This document shows positions 32,131 to 40,668 of a stretch of DNA of 46,670 bases, piece by piece. The stretch comes from Actinomycetes bacterium (GTDB lineage Bacteria > Actinomycetota > Actinomycetes > Actinomycetales > Dermabacteraceae). The position numbers and the translations under genes were made by a program. The notes under the pieces were generated by a model. The model was not told the origin of the DNA. It made no database searches and saw nothing but the letters and a program-made list of their open reading frames with translations. Each line of letters begins with the position of its first letter. Within the stretch, counting starts at the first letter, position 1. Location of the stretch: positions 1-46,670 of the forward strand of contig JAEWEZ010000128.1 of assembly GCA_023389045.1 (NCBI GenBank). Reading direction: 5' to 3'.

Positions 32131-33981
32131 TCAGCGCTTCACGAAGAACTCGTCATGCCAGACGAGGAAGCAGTAGATGGACCAGATCCGTTTCATGTAG
32201 CCATCCACCCCGCTGCGGTGAATCTCCAGAATGCGCAGAAGATGTTCCCGGTTGAAGAACTCGGCTGCGGCATCGCTTTCGAAACGCTTACGCACCGTGG
32301 ATTGGAAGGGCTCTTCGCGAAGCCACCCGTTCAGAGGAACAGGGAAGCCGAGCTTCTTCTTATTCGCGGTCCGCTCAGGAACCTCACGCAGGGCGGTCTT
32401 ACGCAGCGCGACCTTCGTATTCTCCTTGCTCACCCGGTAACGCGAGGGGATTCGTCGGGCCACATCCCACACCTTGAGGTCAAGGAAGGGGACGCGCAGC
32501 TCGAGGGAGTGTGCCATCGACATCTTGTCGGCTTTTTGGAGGATGTCGAAGAGCATCCACGTGTGGATATCGACGTACTGCATCTGCGTCACATCGTCCC
32601 AGCCGGCCTCTTCGGCACGACGGAAGAGCGGGGCGGTGCGGTGCGAGGACGGGGGAGCCGCAATCGGTTTCGCCAACACCTGCTCCCGTTCCGTCGGCGA
32701 GAAAACATAGTTATTCCGGAAGAATCGCTCGGACAGCGGTTGGGTATTGCGAATCAGGAAACGCTGCCCTTTGAAGCGCGGCAGACGCCCGGCCACCGCG
32801 GCAATCCCACGGCGCAGCGGCGAGGGAATCCGCTGGTAGGCGTTGTAGTCCAGCGGTTCACGGTACTGGTTGTAGCCACCGAAAAGCTCATCGGCGCCTT
32901 CTCCGGAGACGACCACCTTCACATGCTCTGCGGCTTCCTTGGTGAGGAAGTACAGCGGCAGCGCCGAGGGGTTCGGCAGTGGCTCATCCATCATGTACTG
33001 GATCGTGGGGACCGCGTCGAAGGTCTCCTGGGCGCCGATAAAACGCTCATGGAAGTTCGCGCCAATCTTTTGGGCGAAATCGCGGGCGTACGGCAGTTCC
33101 GACAGCGGGGAGTCGTCGTAGCCGACGGAGAAGGCTTTGATCCGGTTCCCGGTCTTCGTCATCTCCTTGGTGATGTACGAGGAGTCGATGCCGGAGGACA
33201 GGAAGCAACCGACCTCAACATCGGCCACCTGGTGGGCTGCCACCGACTCTTCGACCGCTCCCTGGATCGCACCGGTCCACTGCTCCAGGGTGCGCTGGTC
33301 ATCAATATCGAAGGTCAGATCGTGGTAGCGGCGAATCTCAAGAACGCCATCGCAGAAGGTGAAGCATTCACCGCCCAGCAGCTTTTCCACACCGGCAAAG
33401 AGGGTTTTGCGGGTGGGCACGTATTCAAAGGAGAGATAGTCCGGCAGCTGATCCACATCCACTTCCTTACGGAAGTTCGGCTGCGGAAGGAAGGACTTAA
33501 TCTCCGAGCCCCAGATGAAACGGTCACCCTCGTGCTGGTAGTAGAAGGGCTTGATACCGAAGGGATCGCGGGCGCCGAAGAGGGTGCGCGTCTGCTTGTT
33601 CCAGATGACGAAGGCGAACATGCCGCGCAGCCGTGTGACGACGTCTTCCCCCCAGGCCTCGAACCCGCGCAGGATCACTTCCGTATCCGAGCGGGTACGG
33701 AAGGTGTGCCCGGCTGCCGTCAGTTCCTCGCGCAGCTCCTGGAAGTTGTAGATCTCGCCGTTGAAGGTGAGGACGAGGGAGCCGTCCTCATTGAGCATCG
33801 GCTGATCACCGTTATGGCTCAGGTCGATGATGGAAAGGCGCCGGAAACCGAGGGCTGCGATCTCATCGGTGTAGTAGCCGTCCTGGTCGGGGCCACGATG
33901 CGTGATGCGCTCGGCCATCTGCTCGATGACAGGCCGCTTGTCCCGGACGGCCGAGTCAATGAATCCGGTAAAACCGCACAA
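32131..33981 (-). CDS. asnB: Glutamine-dependent asparagine synthase-like amidotransferase
   Basis: 616 residues. The N-terminal class II glutaminase starts MCGFTGFID, with Cys2 as nucleophile, and has RRLSIIDLS and LTFNGEIYNF. The ATP-binding synthetase domain has the PP-loop CFLSSGIDSSYI (about residue 265) and VVSGEGADELFGGYNQYR. Cys2 must follow the start, which fixes the start at TTG (33981-33979) with AAAGGA upstream. AsnB-like proteins of this size either make asparagine or amidate peptidoglycan (LtsA amidates meso-Dpm in Corynebacterium, AsnH amidates D-Asp in Lactococcus). Sitting in an operon with a likely cross-bridge ligase, the second role is more attractive, but sequence alone does not decide. 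Confidence 0.9.
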   Translation of the reverse strand: MCGFTGFIDSAVRDKRPVIEQMAERITHRGPDQDGYYTDEIAALGFRRLSIIDLSHNGDQPMLNEDGSLVLTFNGEIYNFQELREELTAAGHTFRTRSDTEVILRGFEAWGEDVVTRLRGMFAFVIWNKQTRTLFGARDPFGIKPFYYQHEGDRFIWGSEIKSFLPQPNFRKEVDVDQLPDYLSFEYVPTRKTLFAGVEKLLGGECFTFCDGVLEIRRYHDLTFDIDDQRTLEQWTGAIQGAVEESVAAHQVADVEVGCFLSSGIDSSYITKEMTKTGNRIKAFSVGYDDSPLSELPYARDFAQKIGANFHERFIGAQETFDAVPTIQYMMDEPLPNPSALPLYFLTKEAAEHVKVVVSGEGADELFGGYNQYREPLDYNAYQRIPSPLRRGIAAVAGRLPRFKGQRFLIRNTQPLSERFFRNNYVFSPTEREQVLAKPIAAPPSSHRTAPLFRRAEEAGWDDVTQMQYVDIHTWMLFDILQKADKMSMAHSLELRVPFLDLKVWDVARRIPSRYRVSKENTKVALRKTALREVPERTANKKKLGFPVPLNGWLREEPFQSTVRKRFESDAAAEFFNREHLLRILEIHRSGVDGYMKRIWSIYCFLVWHDEFFVKR

Positions 33982-34048
33982 GGGCGTGATCCTTTCGTGG
34001 GGGCACAGCCAGGCGATTCACAGTATCACCGGGGTGTTCAGCAGTGCC

Positions 34049-35746
34049 TTAGACAGTAGCGAGCCACACCGCACTATCGGCAGGGATCACATCGCCGCCG
34101 GCTCCCTCCGGCGCTGAGCACACCAGCACTTCCGGTTCACCGACGAGCCCCAGATCCTTCAGCGGGACATCGGCACTGCTCGTATTCACTGCCACCGTGA
34201 CCGGGCCATGGCTCAGGAGCAGCACCCCCTTGGGCGCGTTCTCCTCGAAACGCACCGACTCGCCGAGCCCATGCGCTCCAAGGTTGAGTTCCCGACGCAG
34301 GCGCAGCACCGTCCGGTACAGCTCCAGGGTGGAACCGTCCACGCCGTCTTGCTGATCCACGGCGAGCTGACCGAAGACGGCGGGCTGGGGCAGCCAGGAG
34401 GCACCGCTGGGGGAGAAACCAAAGGCGGGAGCCTCCGCCGCCCAGGGCATGGGCACGCGGCAGCCATCCCGGCCGGGAACCCCCGCACGGTGATGGGCGG
34501 GATCTTCACGCAGATGGTCGGGGATATCGGCCACCTCGGGAAGACCGAGTTCCTCACCCTGGTAAAGGTAGGCAGAGCCCGGCAGCGCGAGCATCAGCAC
34601 AGTGGCGGCGCGGGCGCGACGCAGGCCGAGCGCGGCATCGGGCACCTCCTCCCGCGAGAGGCCCTCGCCGAAGCGATGCTCGGGTGGGAAGCCGTACCGC
34701 GTGGCGTGGCGGATCACATCGTGATTCGACAGCACCCAGGTGGTGGGGGCGCCCACCTGGTCGGCAAGCCGCAGCGGCTCACTGATCGCGTGGCGCAGGG
34801 CCGGCACCTCCCAGCGAGCCTGCAGGAATCCAAAGTTGAAGACCTGGTGCATTTCATCGGGCGCCACGTACTTCGGGATGGAGCGTTCGGGGATCCAGGC
34901 TTCCCCAACCATCATGCGATCGCCGGGGTATTCCTCCAGGATTCGGCGCCACCGCCGATAGATCGGATGCACTCCGTCGCGATCGAAGTAGGGCGGCACT
35001 TCACCCTCGGGGACCACGGCCATGCCCTCGGAGTCCACGTCGGCGTCGGGAAGCCCCTCAGGTTTGGCCATGCCGTGGGCAACGTCCACGCGGAAACCAT
35101 CGGCCCCGCGGTCGAGCCAGAAACGCAGGATCCCGTCGAACATCTCGTGGACCCGCGGGTTCTCCCAGTTCCAGTCGGGCTGGGTGGTGTCGAAGAGGTG
35201 CAGATACCACTGGCCGGGGCGGCCATCGGCTTCGGTTACGCGGGTCCAGGCATCCCCGTGGAAGATCGACTGCCAGTTATTCGGGGGCTCTGTGCCGTCG
35301 GCCCCACGGCCCTCGCGGAAGATGAACATGTCGCGCTCGGGGGAGCCGGGGGCAGCAGCGAGCGCCGCCTGGAAGAGTTCATGCTCGCTCGAGCAGTGGT
35401 TGGGAACGATATCGACGATCACCTTGAGCCCGAGCTCATGCGCGCGGGCGATGAGGGTATCCGCATCGGCGAGGGTGCCGAAGCGCGGATCCACATCGGT
35501 GTAGTTGCTGACGTCGTAGCCGCCATCGTTCTGCGGGGAGGTGTAGAAGGGCGAAAGCCACAGGGCATCGGCGCCGAGGCTCGCAATGTGCTCGAGGTGC
35601 GCGGTAATCCCCGGCAGGTCTCCCATCCCATCGCCATTCGCGTCGGCGAAGGAACGCGGATACACCTGGTACACGACGGCATCTCGCCACCAGGCCGCGT
35701 GGGCATCGTGCGGGATCGGGGCAGGCTGCGGGCGCATGGTGCTCAT
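34049..35746 (-). CDS. aglA: Alpha-glucosidase (GH13)
   Basis: 565 residues. Oligo-alpha-glucosidase type: AWWRDAVVYQVYPRSFADANGDGMGDLPGI and VDIVPNHCSSEH; nucleophile Asp in GADGFRVDVAHGM (about residue 220), acid/base Glu in MVGEAWIPE (about 280), transition-state Asp in LSNHDVIRH (about 341). It releases glucose from short alpha-glucosides such as maltose and maltodextrins in the cytoplasm; no signal peptide. Clear AGGAGACC site before the ATG. It follows the second GH13 gene and the maltose ABC importer on the same strand, so it belongs to the maltodextrin system. Confidence 0.94.
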   Translation of the reverse strand: MSTMRPQPAPIPHDAHAAWWRDAVVYQVYPRSFADANGDGMGDLPGITAHLEHIASLGADALWLSPFYTSPQNDGGYDVSNYTDVDPRFGTLADADTLIARAHELGLKVIVDIVPNHCSSEHELFQAALAAAPGSPERDMFIFREGRGADGTEPPNNWQSIFHGDAWTRVTEADGRPGQWYLHLFDTTQPDWNWENPRVHEMFDGILRFWLDRGADGFRVDVAHGMAKPEGLPDADVDSEGMAVVPEGEVPPYFDRDGVHPIYRRWRRILEEYPGDRMMVGEAWIPERSIPKYVAPDEMHQVFNFGFLQARWEVPALRHAISEPLRLADQVGAPTTWVLSNHDVIRHATRYGFPPEHRFGEGLSREEVPDAALGLRRARAATVLMLALPGSAYLYQGEELGLPEVADIPDHLREDPAHHRAGVPGRDGCRVPMPWAAEAPAFGFSPSGASWLPQPAVFGQLAVDQQDGVDGSTLELYRTVLRLRRELNLGAHGLGESVRFEENAPKGVLLLSHGPVTVAVNTSSADVPLKDLGLVGEPEVLVCSAPEGAGGDVIPADSAVWLATV

Positions 35747-35861
35747 GGTCTCCTCAGAGGGGCGGTGGTCAGGGGCGGATAGGGGAGGTGTCGACGGGGG
35801 CGGCCGACGGGGAAGGGCCGTGCGGCTCAGCCAGGCGGGGGCTTGGGGTCAGGGCTACGGC

Positions 35862-37925
35862 TCATCCATCGGATGAAGAGGGGGTGCCCTGCGCGGACGC
35901 CGCCGGACGCATGGCTGCCAGGTGCAGGAAAGACGCGCCCGGTCCGTCGGCCGTGAACACCAGCTCCCGGGGCTGGGACTCTCCACCCTCCCACACACGC
36001 CTGGAATCGCCATCCAGACTCCAGCCCACGGGACCGAGTGAGAACAGCGCCTCGGGGGCGTGTGCAGCATCCTGCCCCGGCAGGGCACGAAGATCCAGCG
36101 CGACCGGATCGTGAGCGGCCCGCGCCAGATGCACCAGAACCGGGGCCTCGGGATGCGATCGCAGGAAAACCATCGAGTCCTCACCCAGATGCAGCCAGAT
36201 CAGGCCGCCACGGCGAAGCGCCTCCTGGTCGCGCCGCAGATGCAGCAGGGAACGCAGCTGCGGGAGCACCGTTGGATCCACATCGGCCTCGATCGCGGTG
36301 CGGGCAGTAACACTCTCCCCAACGGTGATGCGGGAGATCGCCTTCCAGGGCATCGGAGTGCGGGAGCGCTCGCCGGTGGTGCCGTGCAGGCCCAGTTCCT
36401 CCCCGGCGAAGATCGTCGGCACCCCGGGGAGGGCAGTGAGGGCGGCGAAGGCCGTGCGGTGTCGGCCCGCATCTCCCACCACACTGCGCAGACGGGGAGT
36501 GTCGTGGCTGGCGAGCTGGTTCTGGCTGTGGCAGCGAGCTTCCCAGGAGAGATGCGCGCTGTACTCGCGCAGGGTGCGGCCGGCAGCCCAGCCGGGCAGG
36601 GAGGGGATGGTGGTAGGTAGGCCAAGCCAGTTCAGGCCGCTGCTGGGGTCCGCGAGCCAGGCCCACAGGGGCCGGGTGAAACCGGTGTAGTTCATGGTGC
36701 CGTGCCAGCCATCCCCGGCGAGGTCGCCGGAGGCGTCATGCCCATGCTCGGCAAGCAGCCAGGTTTCCCGGCCGGTCTGCTCGGTGACCTCGCGCATCGT
36801 CGCGCGGATGGTGCGGGCCACGGCATGGGCGTGGTCATCGGCACCGTCACGGCCGGTCATATTGGCAACGTCGATCCGCCAGCCGTCTGCATTGAACGGC
36901 GAAGTCAGGTAGCGGCCGACCACACTGCCCGGCCCGGCGAGGAGGCGCGTGCGCAGCAGCGGGCTGCTGTGGTCTAGCGAGGGAAGCGAGGGCACCCCGA
37001 GCCAGCAGCGGTAGCGGTGGGGATGCTCGGTGAAACGGTAGAAGGATGCCTCGGGGCTGTGCGGATCGGCCTGCGCGGTGCGGAACCACTCATGCCCGTC
37101 GCCGGTGTGGTTCGTGGTCAGGTCGAGCATGAGGCGCATGCCGCGTTCATGCAGGGCGCGGGAGAGGCGAACCAGGGCCTCGTCTCCACCCAGCAGCGGG
37201 TCCACGTGGTCAAAGGTGCTTGCGTCATAGCGGTGCACGGAACCGGCCGGGAACACCGGGGTCAGGTACACCGTGTTCGCGCCCAGCGCGGAGATGTAGT
37301 CCAGGCGCTCGATTATCCCGTCGAGGTCCCCGCCGTAGAGCTGATGACCGTTGATCTCACCCTCGAGGGAGGGCGTTTCCTCCCAGCGCATCGGTTGCGC
37401 CCAGGACGGTAGGTGCTCCGGGGTGGGGCGCCCCTCGGCATCGAGCGGGGCAGCCGTAGAGCGGGCGAAACGGTCGGGGAAAACCTGGTAGACCACCGCA
37501 TCATCCACCCAGTCGGGGGCCGGGGGATGGGTGACCAGACGGAAGTCGGTCGCATCAGACACATCCCAGGGAACGATCCCGGCGGCGGTGAGCCAGGCAT
37601 AGGAGGGAACCGTGCGGCGATCGCTCTCTTCTCTGCCGGTCAGGCAGAAGCGATACGGCATCACCGGGTTCGTGATGGTGAGGGTGGTACTCCACCAGTG
37701 CCCGCCCGGCTCTTCGCTCTCCACGGTGAGTTTTTGCGTGAAGATTTCGCCGTCCACCACGGTGCGTAGGGCGATGGCCTGCAACGGCCAGGAACGTGGC
37801 TGCCATACCCGCAGCTCCACCCGGTCGCCGAGCGCCTGCGGACGCTTCGGTACGAAGAGCGGACCCGCATCGTGCAGTACCTGCTGGGTCAGGGGCACAC
37901 CGGTGGGGTCGCAGGGAGCGGGCAC
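35862..37925 (-). CDS. GH13 maltodextrin-degrading enzyme (neopullulanase/maltodextrin glucosidase-like)
   Basis: 687 residues. About 130 residues of an N-terminal beta-sandwich (VELRVWQPRSWPLQAIALRT ... GGHWWSTTLTITNPVMPYRF) come first, as in MalZ and neopullulanases. The barrel starts DDAVVYQVFPDRFARS; it has LYGGDLDGIIERLDYI, LDLTTNHTGDGHEWF, nucleophile Asp in GWRIDVANMTG (about 352), acid/base Glu in LLAEHGHDASG (about 388) and LASHDTPRLRS (about 472). No signal peptide, so intracellular. GTG start with AGGTGA upstream. It lies just downstream of malG but behind a strong terminator hairpin, which should lower its expression relative to the importer. Confidence 0.9.
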   Translation of the reverse strand: MPAPCDPTGVPLTQQVLHDAGPLFVPKRPQALGDRVELRVWQPRSWPLQAIALRTVVDGEIFTQKLTVESEEPGGHWWSTTLTITNPVMPYRFCLTGREESDRRTVPSYAWLTAAGIVPWDVSDATDFRLVTHPPAPDWVDDAVVYQVFPDRFARSTAAPLDAEGRPTPEHLPSWAQPMRWEETPSLEGEINGHQLYGGDLDGIIERLDYISALGANTVYLTPVFPAGSVHRYDASTFDHVDPLLGGDEALVRLSRALHERGMRLMLDLTTNHTGDGHEWFRTAQADPHSPEASFYRFTEHPHRYRCWLGVPSLPSLDHSSPLLRTRLLAGPGSVVGRYLTSPFNADGWRIDVANMTGRDGADDHAHAVARTIRATMREVTEQTGRETWLLAEHGHDASGDLAGDGWHGTMNYTGFTRPLWAWLADPSSGLNWLGLPTTIPSLPGWAAGRTLREYSAHLSWEARCHSQNQLASHDTPRLRSVVGDAGRHRTAFAALTALPGVPTIFAGEELGLHGTTGERSRTPMPWKAISRITVGESVTARTAIEADVDPTVLPQLRSLLHLRRDQEALRRGGLIWLHLGEDSMVFLRSHPEAPVLVHLARAAHDPVALDLRALPGQDAAHAPEALFSLGPVGWSLDGDSRRVWEGGESQPRELVFTADGPGASFLHLAAMRPAASAQGTPSSSDG

Positions 37926-38033
37926 GGAAGGTCACCTCGGGATCGAAAAATGGAAGGGGCGCCGACGGGGATCAGACGCGAAGGAGAGACGGCCAGCGCA
38001 GAAGCCGTCGCAAGAGGGCAGCTGCCCCGTCGG

Positions 38034-38073
38034 TAAAGAAAACCGGCGGGCCGCCGGAAGCGACCCACCGGTT
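38034..38073 (-). terminator. Intrinsic terminator after malG
   Basis: On the minus strand AACCGGTGGG pairs with CCCGCCGGTT (one wobble), with an alternative inner CCGGCGG/CCGCCGG pairing, and is followed by TTCTTT. It begins 13 bases after the malG stop and separates malEFG from the two GH13 genes. Confidence 0.75.
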
Positions 38074-38085
38074 GGATGCTGTGGA

Positions 38086-38997
38086 TCAGCCCTTCACGGC
38101 ACCGGCGGTGGAACCACCGACGATGTACCGCTGCAGGAACTGGTACAGGATGATCACCGGAACCATGATCATGACCGAACCGGCGGCGAAGACGCCCAGG
38201 TTGTTCGAACGGTTCTCCGAAAGCAGGCCGTACAGGCCCACCGCCAGGGTCTTGTTCTCATCACCGGTCAGGATCAGCGAACCAAGCAGGAACTCGCTGA
38301 GCACGCCCACGAGGGAGAGCAGCAGCGTCGTAGCCAGGATCGGAACCAGCGCGGGCAGCAGGATCTTGGAGAAGACCTGCCAGTGATTGCAGCCGTCGAT
38401 GATCGCGGCCTCATCCAGCTCCTTCGGCACCGTGTCGAAGAAGCCCTTGATCAGCCACACCTGCCCGAGGGAACCACCGAGCATGACTAGCAGGTAGCCG
38501 GGCACCGAGTCCAGGCCGAACAGCGGGATCGCCTCGCCAAGATCCGAAATCATCGTGTAGATCGCGATCATGGACAGGATCGCCGGGAACATCATCACCA
38601 GCAGCAGCGAGAGCATGCCGATACGGCGACCGGCGAAGCGGAAGCGGCTGAAGGCGTAGGCGGCCATCACCGAGAGGAACACCTGCACGAGCGCGACACC
38701 CACGCAGACAATCACGGTGTTCAGATACCAGCTCAGGAAGGGCCCGTGCTCGCCGGCCAGCAGCGATTGGTAGTGCTGCAGGCTGAAGGCCGTCGGGATC
38801 ACGCTCGAGGACGACACCGTGCCCAGCGGGTTCAGCGATGCGGAGATCACGAAGAGGATCGGGAAGACCGCGAAGATCACGGCGAGCACCCCGATGATGT
38901 GGCGCCAACCGATCTCAGCGAACCAGCGGCCGAAGCTCATCCGGTTGGTTTTGCGGGTCAGGGCCGTGCGGGTCCCGGCATCAGAAGCGGTAGTCAT
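38086..38997 (-). CDS. malG: Maltose/maltodextrin ABC transporter permease MalG
   Basis: 303 residues, six membrane segments. After a basic N-terminus comes HIIGVLAVIFAVFPILFVISASLNP, then SLQHYQSLL, and the EAA loop ELDEAAIIDGCNHWQVFSKILLPAL that docks on the ATPase. The C-terminus LQRYIVGGSTAGAVKG is the MalG ending. No MsiK/MalK ATPase gene is in the window; actinobacteria commonly share one ATPase encoded elsewhere. GAGGAGG precedes the ATG, 13 bases after malF. Confidence 0.95.
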   Translation of the reverse strand: MTTASDAGTRTALTRKTNRMSFGRWFAEIGWRHIIGVLAVIFAVFPILFVISASLNPLGTVSSSSVIPTAFSLQHYQSLLAGEHGPFLSWYLNTVIVCVGVALVQVFLSVMAAYAFSRFRFAGRRIGMLSLLLVMMFPAILSMIAIYTMISDLGEAIPLFGLDSVPGYLLVMLGGSLGQVWLIKGFFDTVPKELDEAAIIDGCNHWQVFSKILLPALVPILATTLLLSLVGVLSEFLLGSLILTGDENKTLAVGLYGLLSENRSNNLGVFAAGSVMIMVPVIILYQFLQRYIVGGSTAGAVKG

Positions 38998-39010
38998 CTG
39001 TGCACCCTCC

Positions 39011-40588
39011 TCAGTTCACGTCTTCGAGGACGCGGGTGAACCGGAACTGGATCGTGGCCAGCACACCGGTCAGGACGAACAGCGCCACCGAGACGGCCGA
39101 GGCGAAACCGAAGTCCGCGCCGGAACCGCCGAAGGCGATGCGGTAAATCATCGAGATCAGGATGTCCGTGGAGCCGCGCGTGTACTCACCCGCCGCGAAG
39201 GGACCACCCTGGGTCAGAAGCTCGATGGCATTGAAGTTATTGAAGTTGAAGGCGAAGGAAGCGACCAGCAGCGGGGCCACCGCCACCAGCAGCAGCGGCA
39301 TCACCACCTTGACCGTGGTCTGGAAGCGGCTCGCACCGTCGATACGGGCGGCCTCCATGATGTCGCCGGGGATCGCCTGCAGAGCCCCCGTGCACACGAT
39401 GAACATGTAGGGGAAGCCCATCCACAGGTTCGTCAGCAGCACCGCAACCTTCGCGAGCACCGGATCGCCATACCAGTTGAGCGAGAGGCCAAGCATCTCG
39501 TTGATCAAACCGAAGTCACGGTTGTAGAAGTTCGACCAGACCAGCAGGGCAATGAAGCCCGGCACCGCGTACGGCATGAGCAGGATCGAACGGTAGATAC
39601 GGCGGCCCTTCAGACGCTCATCGTTGAGGATCAGCGCGAGAGCGAAGCCCACCACGAAGGTGGAGAGCACCGAGCCACCCGCGAAGATCAGGGTCCAGAT
39701 GAAGGCGTCAAAGAACTGCCCGGCGATCTTCCCGTTGGTGAACAGGCGCTCGTAGTTCTTCAGGCCGACGTTCTGCAGCCAGGACTGGGAGAAGGCAGGC
39801 TTGCCGTTCTCATCCACGAAGTACTCGGTATCACCCACGGTGCCGACGGTGTACTTCTTGCCACTCTGCGTGTCGGTGATCGTGTCGGTCTTTTCGTCGT
39901 AGGTCAGACGGGTCGAACCGATGAAGGCCTGGTTCACACCGAGGGGGCGCGCCGCGGAGTGGTCATCCACGGGCACGGCCATCTTGGTCAGATCCTTGTA
40001 GATCGCATTGACCTCACGGGGGTTCAGCAGAGTGCCCTCGGGAACCTCGGTGACGCGACCGTTCTCCACCGTCACATCGCCGGCGGGAATCTCTTCCAGC
40101 GGATCCTCTTCGGAGCCGCTGAAGACCTTTCCATCGGGATCGACGAGGTACAGCGTGAAGGGACCGTCGGTCGCAGAGCCCTTGGTGGCCACCGCCATGG
40201 TGTAGCGCACCGAATCGGGGGTCTGCTGCACCGAGTTGGAGACGATCGAGTTGATCGCCTGCTCCTTGGTGCCGCGGGTGCCGTCACCGAAGTTGGTGAA
40301 GGAGTAGCCGACGGTCAGGATGATCGGGGTGATCAGGAAGACTACCAGGAAGAACGTGCCCGGGAAGAGGTACTTCGCAGGCACGAAATGCTTGGTGGAG
40401 TAGAGCACGAAGATCGCCACGGCAGCGGCGATCAGCACGATGAGCCAGAGCCAGGAGCCCTGCAGGAAGAAGATAGGCGCGAAGAAGATCGTCACTGCCA
40501 GCACGATGCCGAGGAACAGCACGCGCGTGAGCAGGGTGGAGATCTTCGTGGTCCCGCGGGAGTGCGCCGGGGACTGGGTGGAGGTCAT
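39011..40588 (-). CDS. malF: Maltose/maltodextrin ABC transporter permease MalF
   Basis: 525 residues, close to E. coli MalF. Three hydrophobic segments (residues 20-110) precede a large extracytoplasmic domain of about 160 residues (FTLYLVDPDGKVFSG ... GKYTVGTVGDTEYFVDENGKP), equivalent to the P2 loop that contacts the binding protein. Then come the core helices with the EAA loop IMEAARIDGASRFQTTVKVVMPLL. It pairs with MalG. It starts 80 bases after malE, with a strong hairpin in between. Confidence 0.95.
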   Translation of the reverse strand: MTSTQSPAHSRGTTKISTLLTRVLFLGIVLAVTIFFAPIFFLQGSWLWLIVLIAAAVAIFVLYSTKHFVPAKYLFPGTFFLVVFLITPIILTVGYSFTNFGDGTRGTKEQAINSIVSNSVQQTPDSVRYTMAVATKGSATDGPFTLYLVDPDGKVFSGSEEDPLEEIPAGDVTVENGRVTEVPEGTLLNPREVNAIYKDLTKMAVPVDDHSAARPLGVNQAFIGSTRLTYDEKTDTITDTQSGKKYTVGTVGDTEYFVDENGKPAFSQSWLQNVGLKNYERLFTNGKIAGQFFDAFIWTLIFAGGSVLSTFVVGFALALILNDERLKGRRIYRSILLMPYAVPGFIALLVWSNFYNRDFGLINEMLGLSLNWYGDPVLAKVAVLLTNLWMGFPYMFIVCTGALQAIPGDIMEAARIDGASRFQTTVKVVMPLLLVAVAPLLVASFAFNFNNFNAIELLTQGGPFAAGEYTRGSTDILISMIYRIAFGGSGADFGFASAVSVALFVLTGVLATIQFRFTRVLEDVN

Positions 40589-40619
40589 GACGGCAGGCCT
40601 TTCAGGGTCAGGGTCATGG

Positions 40620-40668
40620 ATTCGACGAAGGTGCGGCAGCCCGTGGCCACCGCACCTTCGTTGCGAAT
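40620..40668 (-). terminator. Intercistronic hairpin between malE and malF
   Basis: ACGAAGGTGCGG pairs perfectly with CCGCACCTTCGT (12 pairs, 13-base loop), and after a two-base bulge ATTCG/CGAAT extends the stem. It begins at the malE stop codon. There is no U-tract. Such a structure stabilises the malE message or stops part of the transcripts, so that binding protein is made in excess over the permeases, as known for E. coli malE-malF. Confidence 0.75.

Larger units (their letters stand above)
3033..37970 (+). repeat. Dispersed + strand decamer GCCGACGGGG, nine copies
   Basis: Exact copies at 3033, 8216, 9859, 9876, 10143, 18910, 23624, 35803 and 37961 (start positions). Five lie in coding regions (3033, 8216, 10143, 18910, 23624) and four between genes. 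All are on the + strand whichever way the gene runs. I found no exact copy on the minus strand by reading. The span given covers first to last copy only. Confidence 0.6.

Noticed and set aside
32155..34059. 634-codon frame antisense to asnB, and similar ones opposite malF (38819-40675) and malE (40440-41993)
   Set aside because: All lie opposite well-supported genes in the same codon register and carry no recognisable domain.
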